From Diphasiastrum complanatum (taxonomy: Eukaryota; Streptophyta; Lycopodiopsida; Lycopodiales; Lycopodiaceae), in assembly GCA_029204225.1 (NCBI GenBank), contig CM055094.1:22628657-22692656 (forward strand): a stretch of 64,000 nucleotides of DNA, written 5' to 3'. Of the stretch, positions 22,898-33,398 are shown piece by piece (the stretch's first letter is position 1; every line of letters begins with the position of its first letter). The notes below the pieces were generated by a model, which was not told where the DNA came from, ran no database searches, and was given only the letters and a program-made list of their open reading frames with translations. Position numbers and translations under genes: made by a program.

Positions 22898-24275
22898 ATG
22901 ACAACTCTAAGCGAGAGTGTTCTTAATGAGTCAAGCAAATTGGAAGGTGCCGGCAACTATGCAGTTTGGAAATTCAAACTGAAGAACATTTTGATGGAAA
23001 AGGAGCTATGGGGAATCGTGACAGGTGAAGAGACAAGGCCAGTGATTGAAGAAGATCAGTGGGCATTTGATAGGAGAAGACGGAAAGCCCAAAATGTCAT
23101 CAACTTATCAGTTAGAGATGCAATTATTCCTTATATTTTATATTCAGAAGGACCAAAAAAAATGTGAGATACATTGAAGGCATTGTTTGAAACGACAAAT
23201 ACATCTCGAATACTATTTTTAAAAACAAAGTTGCATACATTGTGGATGGATGATGGTGCAACTATTGCTGATCACATACTGAAGATCAAAGAGATCCGTG
23301 ATCAATTAGCAACAGTTGGAGAGCGAGTACAAGATCATGAGATCGTGCAATTGACATTGAATAGTCTGAGTGAGCACATCAGATGTTTGTGACGAGTATA
23401 GCCACAAGAGAAAATCTTCCAACCTATGAAGAACTAGGTGGATTGCTTTTGCAAGAAGAGCAACATCAAGAGAACTTGAATTATCGTAACAGGAGTTATG
23501 ATCAAGCTCTTGCAGTTAGAGGACGAGATGGAAGATCTGGCCATGGAAAGTATCAATCGAGAGGAGGAAACTCAAGCCGAGAATCATTTCAACAATTTCA
23601 TGAGCAAGTCAATGATAGTCCGAATCGAGGTAATTGGAATCAAGACCGAGGTCAAGGACGCGGCTATTCAAGACAAAATAAACCTCGAAATTGTAGGTAC
23701 TACAACAAACCTGGTCATTGGGAGCGTGAATGCTTCAAGAAACAAAAGGAGATGGAACAAAGAAAAGACAAATGGCAAGTGAGAAATTATGCTGATCAAC
23801 ATCAATTTGATGACTATTATTATGAAGACAATTATACTGATCAACATCAATATGATGATGATCAATATGAAGATGATACATGTGAGAATTCAAAATTGTT
23901 CATTACAGCATTAATGATAAGTGATGAAGCCAAGGATATCTGGTACATTGATAGTGGTGCATCCAAGCACATGACTTCAAGGAAATAGTGGTTTTCAGAA
24001 CTCAAGAAAACTGACAATGGTGATGAAGTTGAACAAGTTGATGGCAAATTGCTATCTGTTAAATGAGTTGGAGTGGTACCAGTGAAGTTAGCCAACGGGA
24101 AGATAAAGCATATAAGCAATGTGCAATATGTACCTGGAGTGGTACCAATGAAGTTAGCCAACGGGAAGATAAAGCATATAAGGAATGTGCAATATGTACT
24201 TGGCTTAGCTAACAATCTACTATCTGTTGGGATGATGACTGATCAACAACTCAAGGTCAAGTTTGACAATGACAA
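22898..24275 (+). pseudogene. Copia gag-protease region, interrupted
   Basis: Starts with ATG (MTTLSESVLNES) and continues with the copia gag pattern (NYAVWKFKLKNILMEKELW, TSRILFLKTKLHTLWM, IREIRDQLA-like). A TGA interrupts at 23165, and the frame shifts by about 23385. The zinc knuckle reads CRYYNKPGHWEREC, with the second Cys replaced by Tyr. The aspartic protease motif WYIDSGASKHMTS follows (about 23940-23980), then stops at 23986 and 24064. A 66-bp tandem duplication (24070-24135 and 24136-24201) doubles the VKLANGKIKHI.NVQYV block. The reading then passes LLSVGMMTDQQ, the start of the GAG-pre-integrase region, and jumps to pre-RT sequence: the integrase is deleted. Confidence 0.88.
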
Positions 24276-25880
24276 ACGTCTTAGAAGATCAAGTAGAAAT
24301 CGAAAACCTCCTCCAAGATTAGAGATGAATCTAGCCCTAATGGGTTCTTTGCTCAAGGCTCAGGAACAAAAACTTTTGATAAAGCAAAGGAGCACAAGGA
24401 GTGGCGTGAAGCTATGGAAACAAAAATGGAAGCTATATCAAAAAATAGGACATGGAACCTGGTTGAGCTACCTGATAGTAAGACGCCTATTGCTTGCAAA
24501 TGGATATACAAGATCAAATATGGAGCTGATGGGCAACTCGACAAATATAAAGCATGGTTGGTTGCGAGAGGATTTGAGCAACAAGAAGGTATTGATTTTA
24601 AAGAAACCTTCGCACCCGTATCTAAGATGGTAAATATACGTTCTATCATTGCTATTTTTGCTTTCTATGGTTGGAAGATCCAGCAAATGGACGTTAAATC
24701 TGCTTTTCTTAATGGAGTGCTGGATGAAGAGGTGTACTTAGTACAATCTCAAGGATTTGTTGAGCCAAGGAGAGAGCATCTCGTTTGTAAGCCCAACAAA
24801 GCCATTTATGGATTGAAGCAAGCACCACAGGCGTGGTACTCTTGCATTGATGAACACTTCAAGCGAAGGGGAATGATAAAGAGTGATGCTGATCCTAATC
24901 TTTACATTCTCAGGCAAGATTCAGATATAGTGTTCATTGTGTTGTACGTGGATGATTTGATTATTACAGGAAGTAATGAGAGCTTAATTGATGAAATAAA
25001 ATCAGATCTTTCGAAAGCTTTTGGCATGAGTGATCTAGGATTGATGCACTATTGTCTTGGCATTGAAGTATGGCAAAAGAAAGATGTGGTCTTTCTTACA
25101 CAAAGCAAATATGCACAAGATTTGCTTTATAAGTTCAATATGCAAGATTGTAAGCCTTTGAGTACACCTATGGATGTCAACATGAAGCTTACTACATATG
25201 ATGAATCTGAGAAAGTAGATGCTTATTTGTATAAATAGCTGGTGGGTAGTTTGATTTATTTGACACACACATGACCTGATATTTCTTATGTTGTTGGTGT
25301 TGTTAGTCAATTTATGCAAGATCCTAGTCAAGCACACTGGAAGTTTGCTAAACGTATTCTCAGATACATTCGAGGGACATTGAATTTTGGTTTGAAGTAT
25401 GATCAGTCTGAAACGCCAATGTTGGTATGTTATACAGATGCCGATTGGGCAGGTAATATTGATGACAGAAGATCTACAAGTGGTCATACATTCAGTTATG
25501 GTACAGTTGTAATTTCATGGAGCAGCAAAAAGCAACCCACCGTTGTCTTATCATCGACGGAAGCTGAATATCGAGCACTCATCAATGCTACACAAGAAGC
25601 GGTATGGTTACGAAGATTGCTTGTGGATTTAGGTCAAACACAGTTGGATGCGACTACTATATCTTGCGATAATCAAAGTTGCATTCACCTTGCCAAAAAT
25701 CCAATTTTACATGCTAGAACCAAGCACATCGAAATACACTACCATTTTGTTCGAGAGAAAATTCTTGATGGAGCCATTGATCTTGTTTTTTGTAAATCTG
25801 AAGATCAAAAGGCAAATATTTTTACTAACTCATTAGGTAGATGTAAATTTGAGAGGTTTTGTACTCTATTAGGGATATAA
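24276..25880 (+). pseudogene. Copia reverse transcriptase and RNase H
   Basis: After a pre-RT linker (RRSSRNRKPPPRL) and a frameshift near 24350, the RT frame reads NRTWNLVELPDSK, CKWIYKIKYGADG, QMDVKSAFLNGVLDEEVYL, YGLKQAPQAWY and the catalytic LYVDDLIITG. It ends in a stop at 25236, with another near 25272. RNase H continues in the same frame: CYTDADWAGN, DRRSTSGHTF, VLSSTEAEYRAL, CDNQSCIHLAKNP, HTKHIEIHYHFVRE-like and the usual C-terminal Leu-Gly-Ile at the purine tract. Catalytic residues look preserved, but two stops break RT from RNase H. This is the standard copia pol order without integrase. Confidence 0.9.
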
Positions 25881-25907
25881 AAATGTAATTTTATCATTGA
25901 GGGAGAG

Positions 25908-26169
25908 TGTTAGAAATCAATGATAAATTTCATTGTTACTGTTTACGATGCACATTAATGTTGACAGCTGTGACCAGCTGTCAATAGCCGTAGGCTAGTC
26001 TATTAGTCTACTCGTAGGTTTTCTCTCTCTATCAGGGTTCAGGATTTATTTGTTCATTTTGCATTCTGTATGAGTTAGTGTGTGAGTGTGACAGTGCGTG
26101 TTCTTCTTTCGCCTTCTTGTGGTGATTGCTTATAGTGAATGCTTGATGTTGCATATCTAATTCTTGACA
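25908..26169 (+). repeat. 3' LTR of the copia element
   Basis: 262 bp matching the 5' LTR with about 14 substitutions, preceded by GAGGGAGAG and followed by the second TACAG. Confidence 0.95.
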
Positions 26170-26191
26170 TACAGTGGTGCCGTTGCCGGGG

Positions 26192-27266
26192 ATAGGTTTT
26201 CACTAACTAGAATAGCTGCATTTTAGTTATTTCTTGCTTTTTAGAGTAGTTTTAGGTGGATTTTGGGGTAGGTAGAGTTAGTTTTTTGTATTTTCTTGTG
26301 TTTGGACTGTTCCTAGCTAGCGGAGGAGGTGTGAGAGGGTGGAGGAGACCCTGAACAGCCTCTAAGTGCTTGACATCCAAACCGAAACCTGAGAAAATCC
26401 AAAAAAATATGCCAATCTGCATTTTGGAGGGAAAAAGAGCCAAAATTTCCATCAGATTTTGTTTTCTCCAAAACCAGTGAGAGATAACCCTCGCATGACT
26501 GGCAACAGCTCCAAGGTACTGTCCCAGACCTGCATAGAAGCCTGCGAGAGTTAGTTGTAAAAATAAATAAAAAATCATAAAAATTCAAAAAAAATCCTTG
26601 TAAAAAACCCAAAAAAAAAATTCAAATCATCATAAGAACTCTCGCAGAGCCCTCTGAAGTTTCATCTCAGTGAGACCAGGACACAATGAAGCTTGCAAGA
26701 GTTAGTTCAAAATCTAAGTGCTTATGCGAGAGTTCCCAGTGAAAAAAAGATGGGAAAGTACCAAAGAACCCTCGCAAACACTTAAATTTCCAGTTCAATG
26801 GTCAAGAACTCTCGCAGAGAATTCTGAAGTTCCATCTCAGTGAAATTAGGACACAAAAGAGTCTGCGAGAGTTAGTTTGATTCCAGTGAGCAGAAAATTG
26901 GGTTTAAGTGCTAAAAAATCACTAAAAAGTGAAGACCCAGCAAATTCTTCCAAAGAGAACTCTCGCAAACCATTTCAATCGATCCAGAATGTCAATTTCC
27001 ATTGGTGATGAAGCCTACAAGAGTTAGTACTGAGTATTGGCGAAGATCAAGCCAAATTAGTGGTCTTGAACCCTCGCAAATAGTGAAATTTTCACTTTAT
27101 GCGAGAGTTAACTCTTGCAGAGATTTTCTGAGTTAGATCTGGGCCAGATTCAGCTCCTGTGATCCTTGCGAGAGATACTTCCCAATGACTTGAGAGATAT
27201 CAAGATTTTTGTTTGCAAAATAGCTAAAAAAACCCTCGCACAGCCAACCCTCACACTAAAGAACCC
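26192..27266 (+). mobile_element. Gypsy 1 untranslated leader with CTCTCGCA/TGCGAGAG repeats
   Basis: No coding frame. The words CTCGCA and TGCGAG (often extended to CTCTCGCAGAG or TGCGAGAGTTAG) recur about 15 times between 26489 and 27264 in both orientations, giving many possible stems. It lies between primer site and gag. Confidence 0.75.
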
Positions 27267-29280
27267 TTGCAAACTAGATTAGTGGAAAGATCTGCATCAG
27301 ATCCAGCTACTATCAAAATTTCAGGACAATCAGTGCAAGGAAAAAAAAGCTATCAAGAAAAAACCATCGAACAAGGCCTGAATCCTCAATATCGGCCTAT
27401 CAGTTTGATCAAATCCATAAGATCCAGATTGCATCCCATTGTACAAGTAAGATCCAACTATCTTGGACTCCACCATTGGATGAATATGAGATCTGGACGA
27501 TTAGTAGCAAGAAGGATAACAAATCAACCAGCACACCTTCCCAAATTAGCGGCTACACAACAAGCGGTAGAACCAGAACCAGTGCCGATGGATCCAATAG
27601 GTCAACCCGTACCTGTCGCTCCCTTGCAAGCAGTCTAGAGGGCACCTCGGATGGAGATACAAAAATACGATGGATCATCAAATCCCATCCGCTTCATCCA
27701 GATCTATGAACAAGCTTGTGAAATCTACGGCGATCGAACACCTGTAGAGAAGTTGATGTTGTTCCCCATGTCACTAGTAGCGGTGGCTCAAGATTGGCTT
27801 TTTAATCTGTCAGAGGAAGAAAAATCCACCTGGGAAGTGGTTAAAACGGCCCTCATAACGCACTTTAAACCAAGGAAGTTCCTAGAAGACCCGTTTCTCC
27901 TGCTCAGCAAGGTCAAGATGGGGAAAAGAGAGAGGGTCAAGGACTATATTGAGCAGGTCAAACATCTACAATCCGAGTGCAGTGCAATCCTAACTCCCGA
28001 TCATGTGGTAATCATGTGGTTTCTTGCGGCTTACCACGTAGCATCAGGAGATAACTGAAACGATGGGAGCAATACGCTACTCTGCAAGAAGCTATGGAGG
28101 ATGCCATCAGGGAAGAGGATGAGGGACCAGACGATGAATATCCATCCACTACTCCCTCGATAGTGTCATCATCAACTGCTTCCACTCTATCTACAAAACT
28201 GCTACTGGAACAGATGACAAAATTTACACAAACAACAGATGGAACAGCTTACGGCGCAGTTTGATCAAAAATTGAAAGCCTTACAAGGAGCTGTAGCAAC
28301 AACGCCCAATCTTTCAAAACAAAACCAACTCCAGTACCCCCGACGCAAAAATGTATGGTGTTCAGTATGCACACAAAATCATACAACGAACGAGTGTCCA
28401 GTTCTAAAGCAAAATTTGAGACTGGCCCATAGATTTTGCCATTTGTGCAATACAACATCGCACGATACGATATTTTGCCCATTTAACCCCCGAATTGTCC
28501 AACAGAAGAGGATTGCTTATCAGACTTCTTATCCATATCATCAAGGGACACCAAATGCGGCACCGAGGTACGGCGCACCGAATAATCAATAGCGTATGGC
28601 CTCACCTGCACCACCAGGGCCAGCCAATCAACAAGTGGCCCACGTAAACTTGATAGCAGCAGAACCAGAGATGCCAATACCACCTCAACTTGAGCAGCAG
28701 CAATGGTATGGGCCAGATGAACCAAATATGGATCCTGCCATAAATGAATATATTGTGGCCTATGCAGCTCAAACTCAGCATCAAGGCGGAAGAAATTACG
28801 GCTGCTACGGATGTGGTGAATGACACAAAATTGATGAATGTACTTCAAGGGGACAATATATATCCTTCTGCCAAGAATGCGGTTATGGGCACTACTTCAA
28901 GAATTGTCCATTGAGACCTGGGACCAGTGCACCATTGAACTTCATTGCAATACAATGAGCAACAGTTCCAGCAGGGATGCCACCAGAAGAGCAACATTTC
29001 CATGCCTCTATGTTAGCCGTTACGCGAGCACATAAGAGGAAGGAAGTGGCTCCCTCACCACCACCATCAGTCATTGATGACCAACCCTCAACTTCAGTGC
29101 CATATCCGAATGTGAGGGAAGAAAGGAGACGATACCAGAAGATACGGCAGCGGGTACAGAGAGCACAAGCGAAGGAAAAAGAGCAAGAAAATGACAACCC
29201 TATGGAACCTCCTACTGATGACGAACGGGAACCACAAATAGGTTCACCATTGCGCATTGATCAAAACAATTGATTGCATC
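27267..29280 (+). pseudogene. Gypsy 1 gag, broken
   Basis: Pieces in several frames together make a gag. The retrotransposon gag core is at about 27651-28058 (KYDGSSNPIRFIQIYEQAC, WEVVKTALITHFKPRKF, VKDYIEQVKHLQSEC). It is followed by a series of zinc-knuckle-like motifs: CSVCTQNHTTNEC and CHLCNTTSHDTIFC at about 28360-28480, then a third broken by a stop (GCYGCGE), and CQECGYGHYFKNC near 28873. Three to four knuckles is more than the one or two usual in gypsy gag. A basic/acidic linker follows (about 28977-29273). Stops near 27638, 28056 and 28590 and frame changes mean no intact product. Confidence 0.8.
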
Positions 29281-30430
29281 GTCATGAACCACCTTTCCAC
29301 ATGGTGGAGCCTGAGGAACCGTGCACTAAAAGGCTCACAAGCCTACTGGCGAGCCATGTTAGTTTACCCCTCGGGGAATTACTGTGGATTGCACCACAAG
29401 CTAAAAGCCTTTTGGCTGAATGGGCCAAAGCGGATGCAGAACCAGTAGCGCTAGAGGCCATATATTGTACGGGCTATGAAAAGACTGGTAACGTCCTCCA
29501 CATTGAGGCAGCATGGGAAAGCGAGGAACACAACATCACCCTACCAATCAAACATAAGAGATACGAGGATGAGGCATCAATGGTAGATGGAGGATCAGGT
29601 GTCAATTTTATCTCCACTACTTTGTATCAAAAGTGGGGTATACAGGTATTGAAGCCAGCAAGATTTGCCATCAAGCTAGCAGATCAATCATGCGTAAAAT
29701 CGAAGGGTGTGGTTGCCGATATTCTTGTAAAAATAGCAGGCATGTAGTTTGTGATCACCTTTGTAGTAATGGATATACCTGAATCTCCATCTACATACCA
29801 TGTTTTTACTGGGAAGACCATGGTTGAGAACTGCGCAAGTAGTACACAACTGGGGTACGGGGAAACTCACCTTTGAGAACAGAGAGCAGGTTGTAAGGGT
29901 CGATCCAACCACATGGGCGGTGAAACCACTTGCACCCAAGGCTGATGACGGATCATCCACGATAGATCACACGATTGATCGCCCAAGGCAAGCCAAGAGT
30001 GGTCACTACGATTCAGAGACAAATGTCGTGAGATGGACGGATGCATTAGCAACGATTGACTACCAAGCATGTCAATACGAATTAGAAAGAAAGTACCAGC
30101 TCAACCGCTGCAAAAATATGCTATGGCAAAAGTTTCAAGGATAGATCCAACAAGGACACCTACGAACTAGAAGAACCAGTTGAAACAATGCTACAATCAG
30201 GTGATCCGATGGAGTGATCTACCCGAAGAAGCTATAGCTACAGTGGATGTTGATATTCGCAACCACAAGGCGAATGTTGCACTAGTTCCGAAGAAAGACA
30301 AGGACAAATCCATCGAGATGACAAAAAGAGACAAAAAGAAAGTGTTGGATTCCTTGAAGTCAATCAGGATGAACCTTGATACAGCGTCATCGTCTACTCA
30401 GATGACGGAGAATCAAAAGATGACCAATTA
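29281..30430 (+). pseudogene. Gypsy 1 protease and linker
   Basis: The aspartic protease motif MVDGGSGVNFIS lies near 29580 and the FLLGRPWLRTAQVV block near 29800, separated by a stop at about 29745 and a frameshift. A linker with conserved DPTTWAVKPL follows. The same DGGSGVN-type signature recurs in gypsy 3 at 45.7 kb, there with Asn in place of the catalytic Asp. Confidence 0.8.
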
Positions 30431-30589
30431 GGCTAAGATCAATATGCTGAAGGAGGAATCTCGACGAGTACTTGTTCACGAGATGTTTGAGACTTTCAAG
30501 AATTATACCTTGGACGACGTGGTAATTATGTTGTCACAAGCCCAATGAGAACCTGATCAAAGTCAGGCGCCAGCGGAACAAGTCTTCGA

Positions 30590-31372
30590 GGGACCTACAC
30601 GAACGCAACCAATGAACCTTGCCAAGCCAGGTGAAGAAGATAAGATAGTGCATGTGGGAGAGCAGTTAAAGTCCACATAACTCAAAAGACTAAGATTATT
30701 GTTGGTGGAGTACAAGGACTGTTTTGCCTAGAATTATAGTGATCTAAAGGGCATACCACCAACAGTAGTCCAACACACCATACCCTTGGTGGATGGAGCA
30801 GTCCCCAAGGTCAGTTATTACTACCACTGCAACCCGAACTATACGGAACTGGTCAAGCAGGAATTGCAGAAGTTGTTAGACGCAGATTTCATTTATGAAA
30901 TCGAGCACACTGAATGGGTATCACCGATAGTTATAGTACCCAAGAAGAATGGAAAAATACGAATTTGTGTGAATCTGAAGACGCTAAATGCAGTCACCAA
31001 AAAGAATCATTTTCCTTTGCCCTTTACGGAAAGTGTCCTTGACCGAGTAGCTGGAGCCAAAGCCTATAGTTTCTTAGACAGCTTCAGCGGTTACAACCAA
31101 TTGAAAATAGCACTCCAAGACCAGCATAAGATAGCATTTGCCATAGAATGGGGAACCTATGACTCTAAGGTGATGCCATTCGGACTTTGTAATGCCCCAA
31201 GCACCTTCCAACGAGTCATGCAGGCGGCATTCAAAGAGTATGTGCAGAAATTTCTGGAAATTTTCTTGGACGATCTGTGCGTGCATGGACCAAACTCCGA
31301 ACACTTATCCAATCTGGAGAAGGTGCTACAAAAATGCCGCGAATTCCAGATCTCCTTGAATCTAGAAAAATG
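30590..31372 (+). pseudogene. Gypsy 1 reverse transcriptase (fingers and palm)
   Basis: Reads AVPKVSYYYHCNPNY, LLDADFIYEIEHTEWVSPIV, KKNGKIRICVNLKTLN, HFPLPFTESVLDRVAG, SFLDSFSGYNQ, FGLCNAPSTFQRVM and the catalytic IFLDDLCVHG, then LEKVLQKC and ISLNLEKC. The frame is open through this core from about 30786; a stop (TAG near 30731) lies just upstream. It breaks at a (TA)n tract where the thumb and RNase H should begin. Confidence 0.9.
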
Positions 31373-31374
31373 TT

Positions 31375-31400
<26 letters not shown>
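31375..31400. repeat. (TA)n microsatellite at a pol deletion junction
   Basis: 26-bp TA run exactly where the RT reading frame stops matching. About 230 bp of unrelated filler follows before integrase C-terminal sequence appears. Confidence 0.9.
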
Positions 31401-31405
<5 letters not shown>

Positions 31406-31629
31406 TCCTGTACTACTTTCAAGGTTACTGACTTGGACAAAAGTTTATTTACGCTTATACTGGACAATTTGGTGCTGCGGGTTCTTCTCCATGTGCAGCA
31501 CAGTATGGAACAGATGGCACATTCAGCGATACCAGACCACTTCTCGTGAATGCCAGAAAGTGTCCGTTGTGCCCTAATGGCATTCTTTCTGACATGAAGG
31601 ACGTTTTTAAGCAAACGACAATCACGCAC

Positions 31630-31902
31630 AATTAGTTAACAAATGTCACCAAAAAGCCTGGCATGATCAACACTTGCGCAATAAAGACTTACACCTAGGT
31701 GATCAGGTGCTTCTTTACACATCTAAGAAGCACCTAGGAAAATTAAAGTTTAGAAGTGAAGGACCTTATGTAATAAATAAAATCTTCCCTAATGGAGCAA
31801 TCCAATTGGAAACACTTGACAGAGTACTCCTAGACACTGTTGTAAATGGCGGTTGTCTAGGACGGTACTACAAAGAGTTGTTTTTTGTTGACCCCATATA
31901 AC
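31630..31902 (+). pseudogene. Gypsy 1 integrase C-terminal end
   Basis: Reads KAWHDQHLRNKDLHLGDQVL, LYTSKKHLGKLKF, EGPYVINKIFPNGAIQLE and ends FFVDPI with a stop at 31899-31901. This is the SH3-like C-terminal domain of Athila/Tat-type integrases. The HHCC zinc domain and the DDE core are missing, removed together with RNase H by an internal deletion. Confidence 0.85.
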
Positions 31903-32062
31903 TCCACCACTATTGTATATATTTTACTGATTTGTTTTAGTTAATTTTCATGTCTATTTTTGTGTCTTCTTTTATTTTTTTGATTTTTGACTACATCTGT
32001 TTGTCTTTATTGCATTCTTCTTTTCCATACTATTTTTCTCTCATCCATGTCCATTCACAGAG
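31903..32062 (+). other. Spacer after gypsy 1 pol
   Basis: T-rich, non-coding, ending in CATTCACAGAGAG just before a TGTTATAGG, which would suit a purine tract and LTR start. Confidence 0.35.
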
Positions 32063-33398
32063 AGTGTTATAGGTCAACAACTGATGGTCTAGTTCACAGG
32101 GATAGGTTTTATACCATTTTAAATCTAGTTCACTTCTGCACTTAAGTTATCTCAGATTTTTCACTTATAGCACAAATCTGGTCACTGAGATACTTCATTA
32201 GAATGAGAACTTCTATTTTGAAAAACTTTCATATGTTACTCCATGAGGTTCTACAGCACCATCACTGAGATGCAGTTTTCAATACACATTTAGTCAGCAT
32301 CTCGACCGAGCCAGTCGGTCAGCATCTCGACTGAGCCACTTGGTCAGCATCTCGACCGAGCTAGTTGGTTAGCATCTCGACCGAGCCAGTTGGTCAGCAT
32401 CTTTGACCGACTCAATTGGTTAGGATATCGACTGATGCAATTGGTTAAGATCTCGACCGACACATTTGGTTAGGATCTCGACTGACACATTTAGTCAGCA
32501 TCTCGACCGAGTCTCCAACTTCAAAACTCAACCAGACCGAAACAATGCAGTTCATCAAGAGTTTTTCAAATCTCGACCAAGTCTTTCCGTTACAATGTCG
32601 ACCAACTCGGGCACTTAAAAAAATCTCAATCAAGGACACATGGTGGATGACCATAAATACTTCCAAAAAAAAGACATTCTTACCTCAGTGACGTGCAAGC
32701 ATTCAAGCCTTCTAGCGACCGATTTTTGGTGATTTCCTTGCTTCCATCACCGATACTATGGCGCTTTTACACTCCATTGATCGGTAATCACACACACACT
32801 CCGTCCATCGAGCATCAGCCATTACCATACCGAAACCAAGACGAGCGCCATCACCAAACATCTATGAAAACCTAATATCCCTAGAAGTCACAACTTTACC
32901 ATTTCAATCTTTTGCACATAGAAGCGCTGTGGGGTATTGCAGCTAGAGCACTCATTACGCTCTAGTTTCACTATTGTGAAACAACATCTCCATTCTCACT
33001 TCATCCTTTCCAGAACCATTACCATCTTTCACTCTTTTCTCATTTACCATTGTGTACACTCAGTCCTATTTACTTTACCCAAACCACCACCATTTCCATC
33101 TCTTCTAAACCTTCGCTTTGAACCGCAAACCTTCAAGTTCAATCTCCACCGACGCCTCCCTGTCACCATCTCGACCTATGCCTCTCCTCACCATCTCGAC
33201 TGCATCACATCTCGACCGATGCCTCTCCATCACATCGTGACCGACTCTTTGTAGTGTCACCTCAACCAACCCATTTTTTCAAATCTCAACCGAGTCATTG
33301 CATTATAGTCTCGATCGAACTGAACCACTGCTAACCCTATTACAAATCTCAGCCGAATCTTTTTTTCAAGAGTCCAATTTTCCCAGTTTTTTCCACTA
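32063..33398 (+). other. Repeat-rich non-coding segment, possible LTR or promoter
   Basis: Starts TGTTATAGGTCAAC after a GAGAG tract. It carries a minisatellite, a TATA-like CCATAAATACTTCC near 32650, and then at least ten scattered copies of an ATCTCGACCGA-like word up to about 33360. The layout resembles an LTR or 5' control region of the decayed ORF that follows. No second copy of this segment is in the window, so the LTR identity is unproven. Confidence 0.4.
32293..32515. repeat. Minisatellite of nine 24-25-bp units
   Basis: Unit close to GTCAGCATCTCGACCGAGCC, repeated about nine times with drift (CAGCATCTCGAC, TAGGATCTCGAC, TAAGATCTCGAC variants). It sits about 150-350 bp upstream of the TATA-like box. 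Confidence 0.93.

Larger units (their letters stand above)
21773..26169 (+). mobile_element. Copia element lacking integrase, flanked by TACAG target duplication
   Basis: Complete 4.4-kb Ty1/copia insertion. Both LTRs are 262 bp, start TGTTAGAAATC and end TTCTTGACA. The 5-bp duplication TACAG lies at 21768-21772 and 26170-26174. A Met-tRNA primer site (TGGTATCAGAGC, 22035-22046) and a purine tract (GAGGGAGAG, ending at 25907) are present. Gag, protease, RT and RNase H are recognisable, but integrase is missing and the frames carry stops and shifts. I count about 14 differences between the LTRs (about 5%), so the insertion is not recent. It split the gypsy 1 element exactly between its LTR and primer site. 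Confidence 0.93.
26170..31902 (+). mobile_element. Gypsy 1 internal region (Athila/Tat-like Ty3/gypsy)
   Basis: Resumes after the copia insertion with a primer site TGGTGCCGTTGCCGGGG (26175-26191), close to the tRNA-Asp-type site of plant Athila elements. The order leader, gag with several zinc knuckles, protease, RT, integrase C-terminus is Ty3/gypsy. RNase H and the integrase core are deleted. Many stops and frameshifts make it a relic. Related copies lie at 45.7-49.4 kb (plus) and 52.9-53.4 kb (minus). Confidence 0.85.

Noticed and set aside
24276-24633. Continuation of the copia protease-frame ORF through the RT region
   Set aside because: The RT motifs are in another frame; this stretch is a shadow after a frameshift.
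31231-31629. 132-codon minus-strand open frame over the gypsy 1 RT
   Set aside because: Antisense shadow of RT plus TA repeat; no motif.
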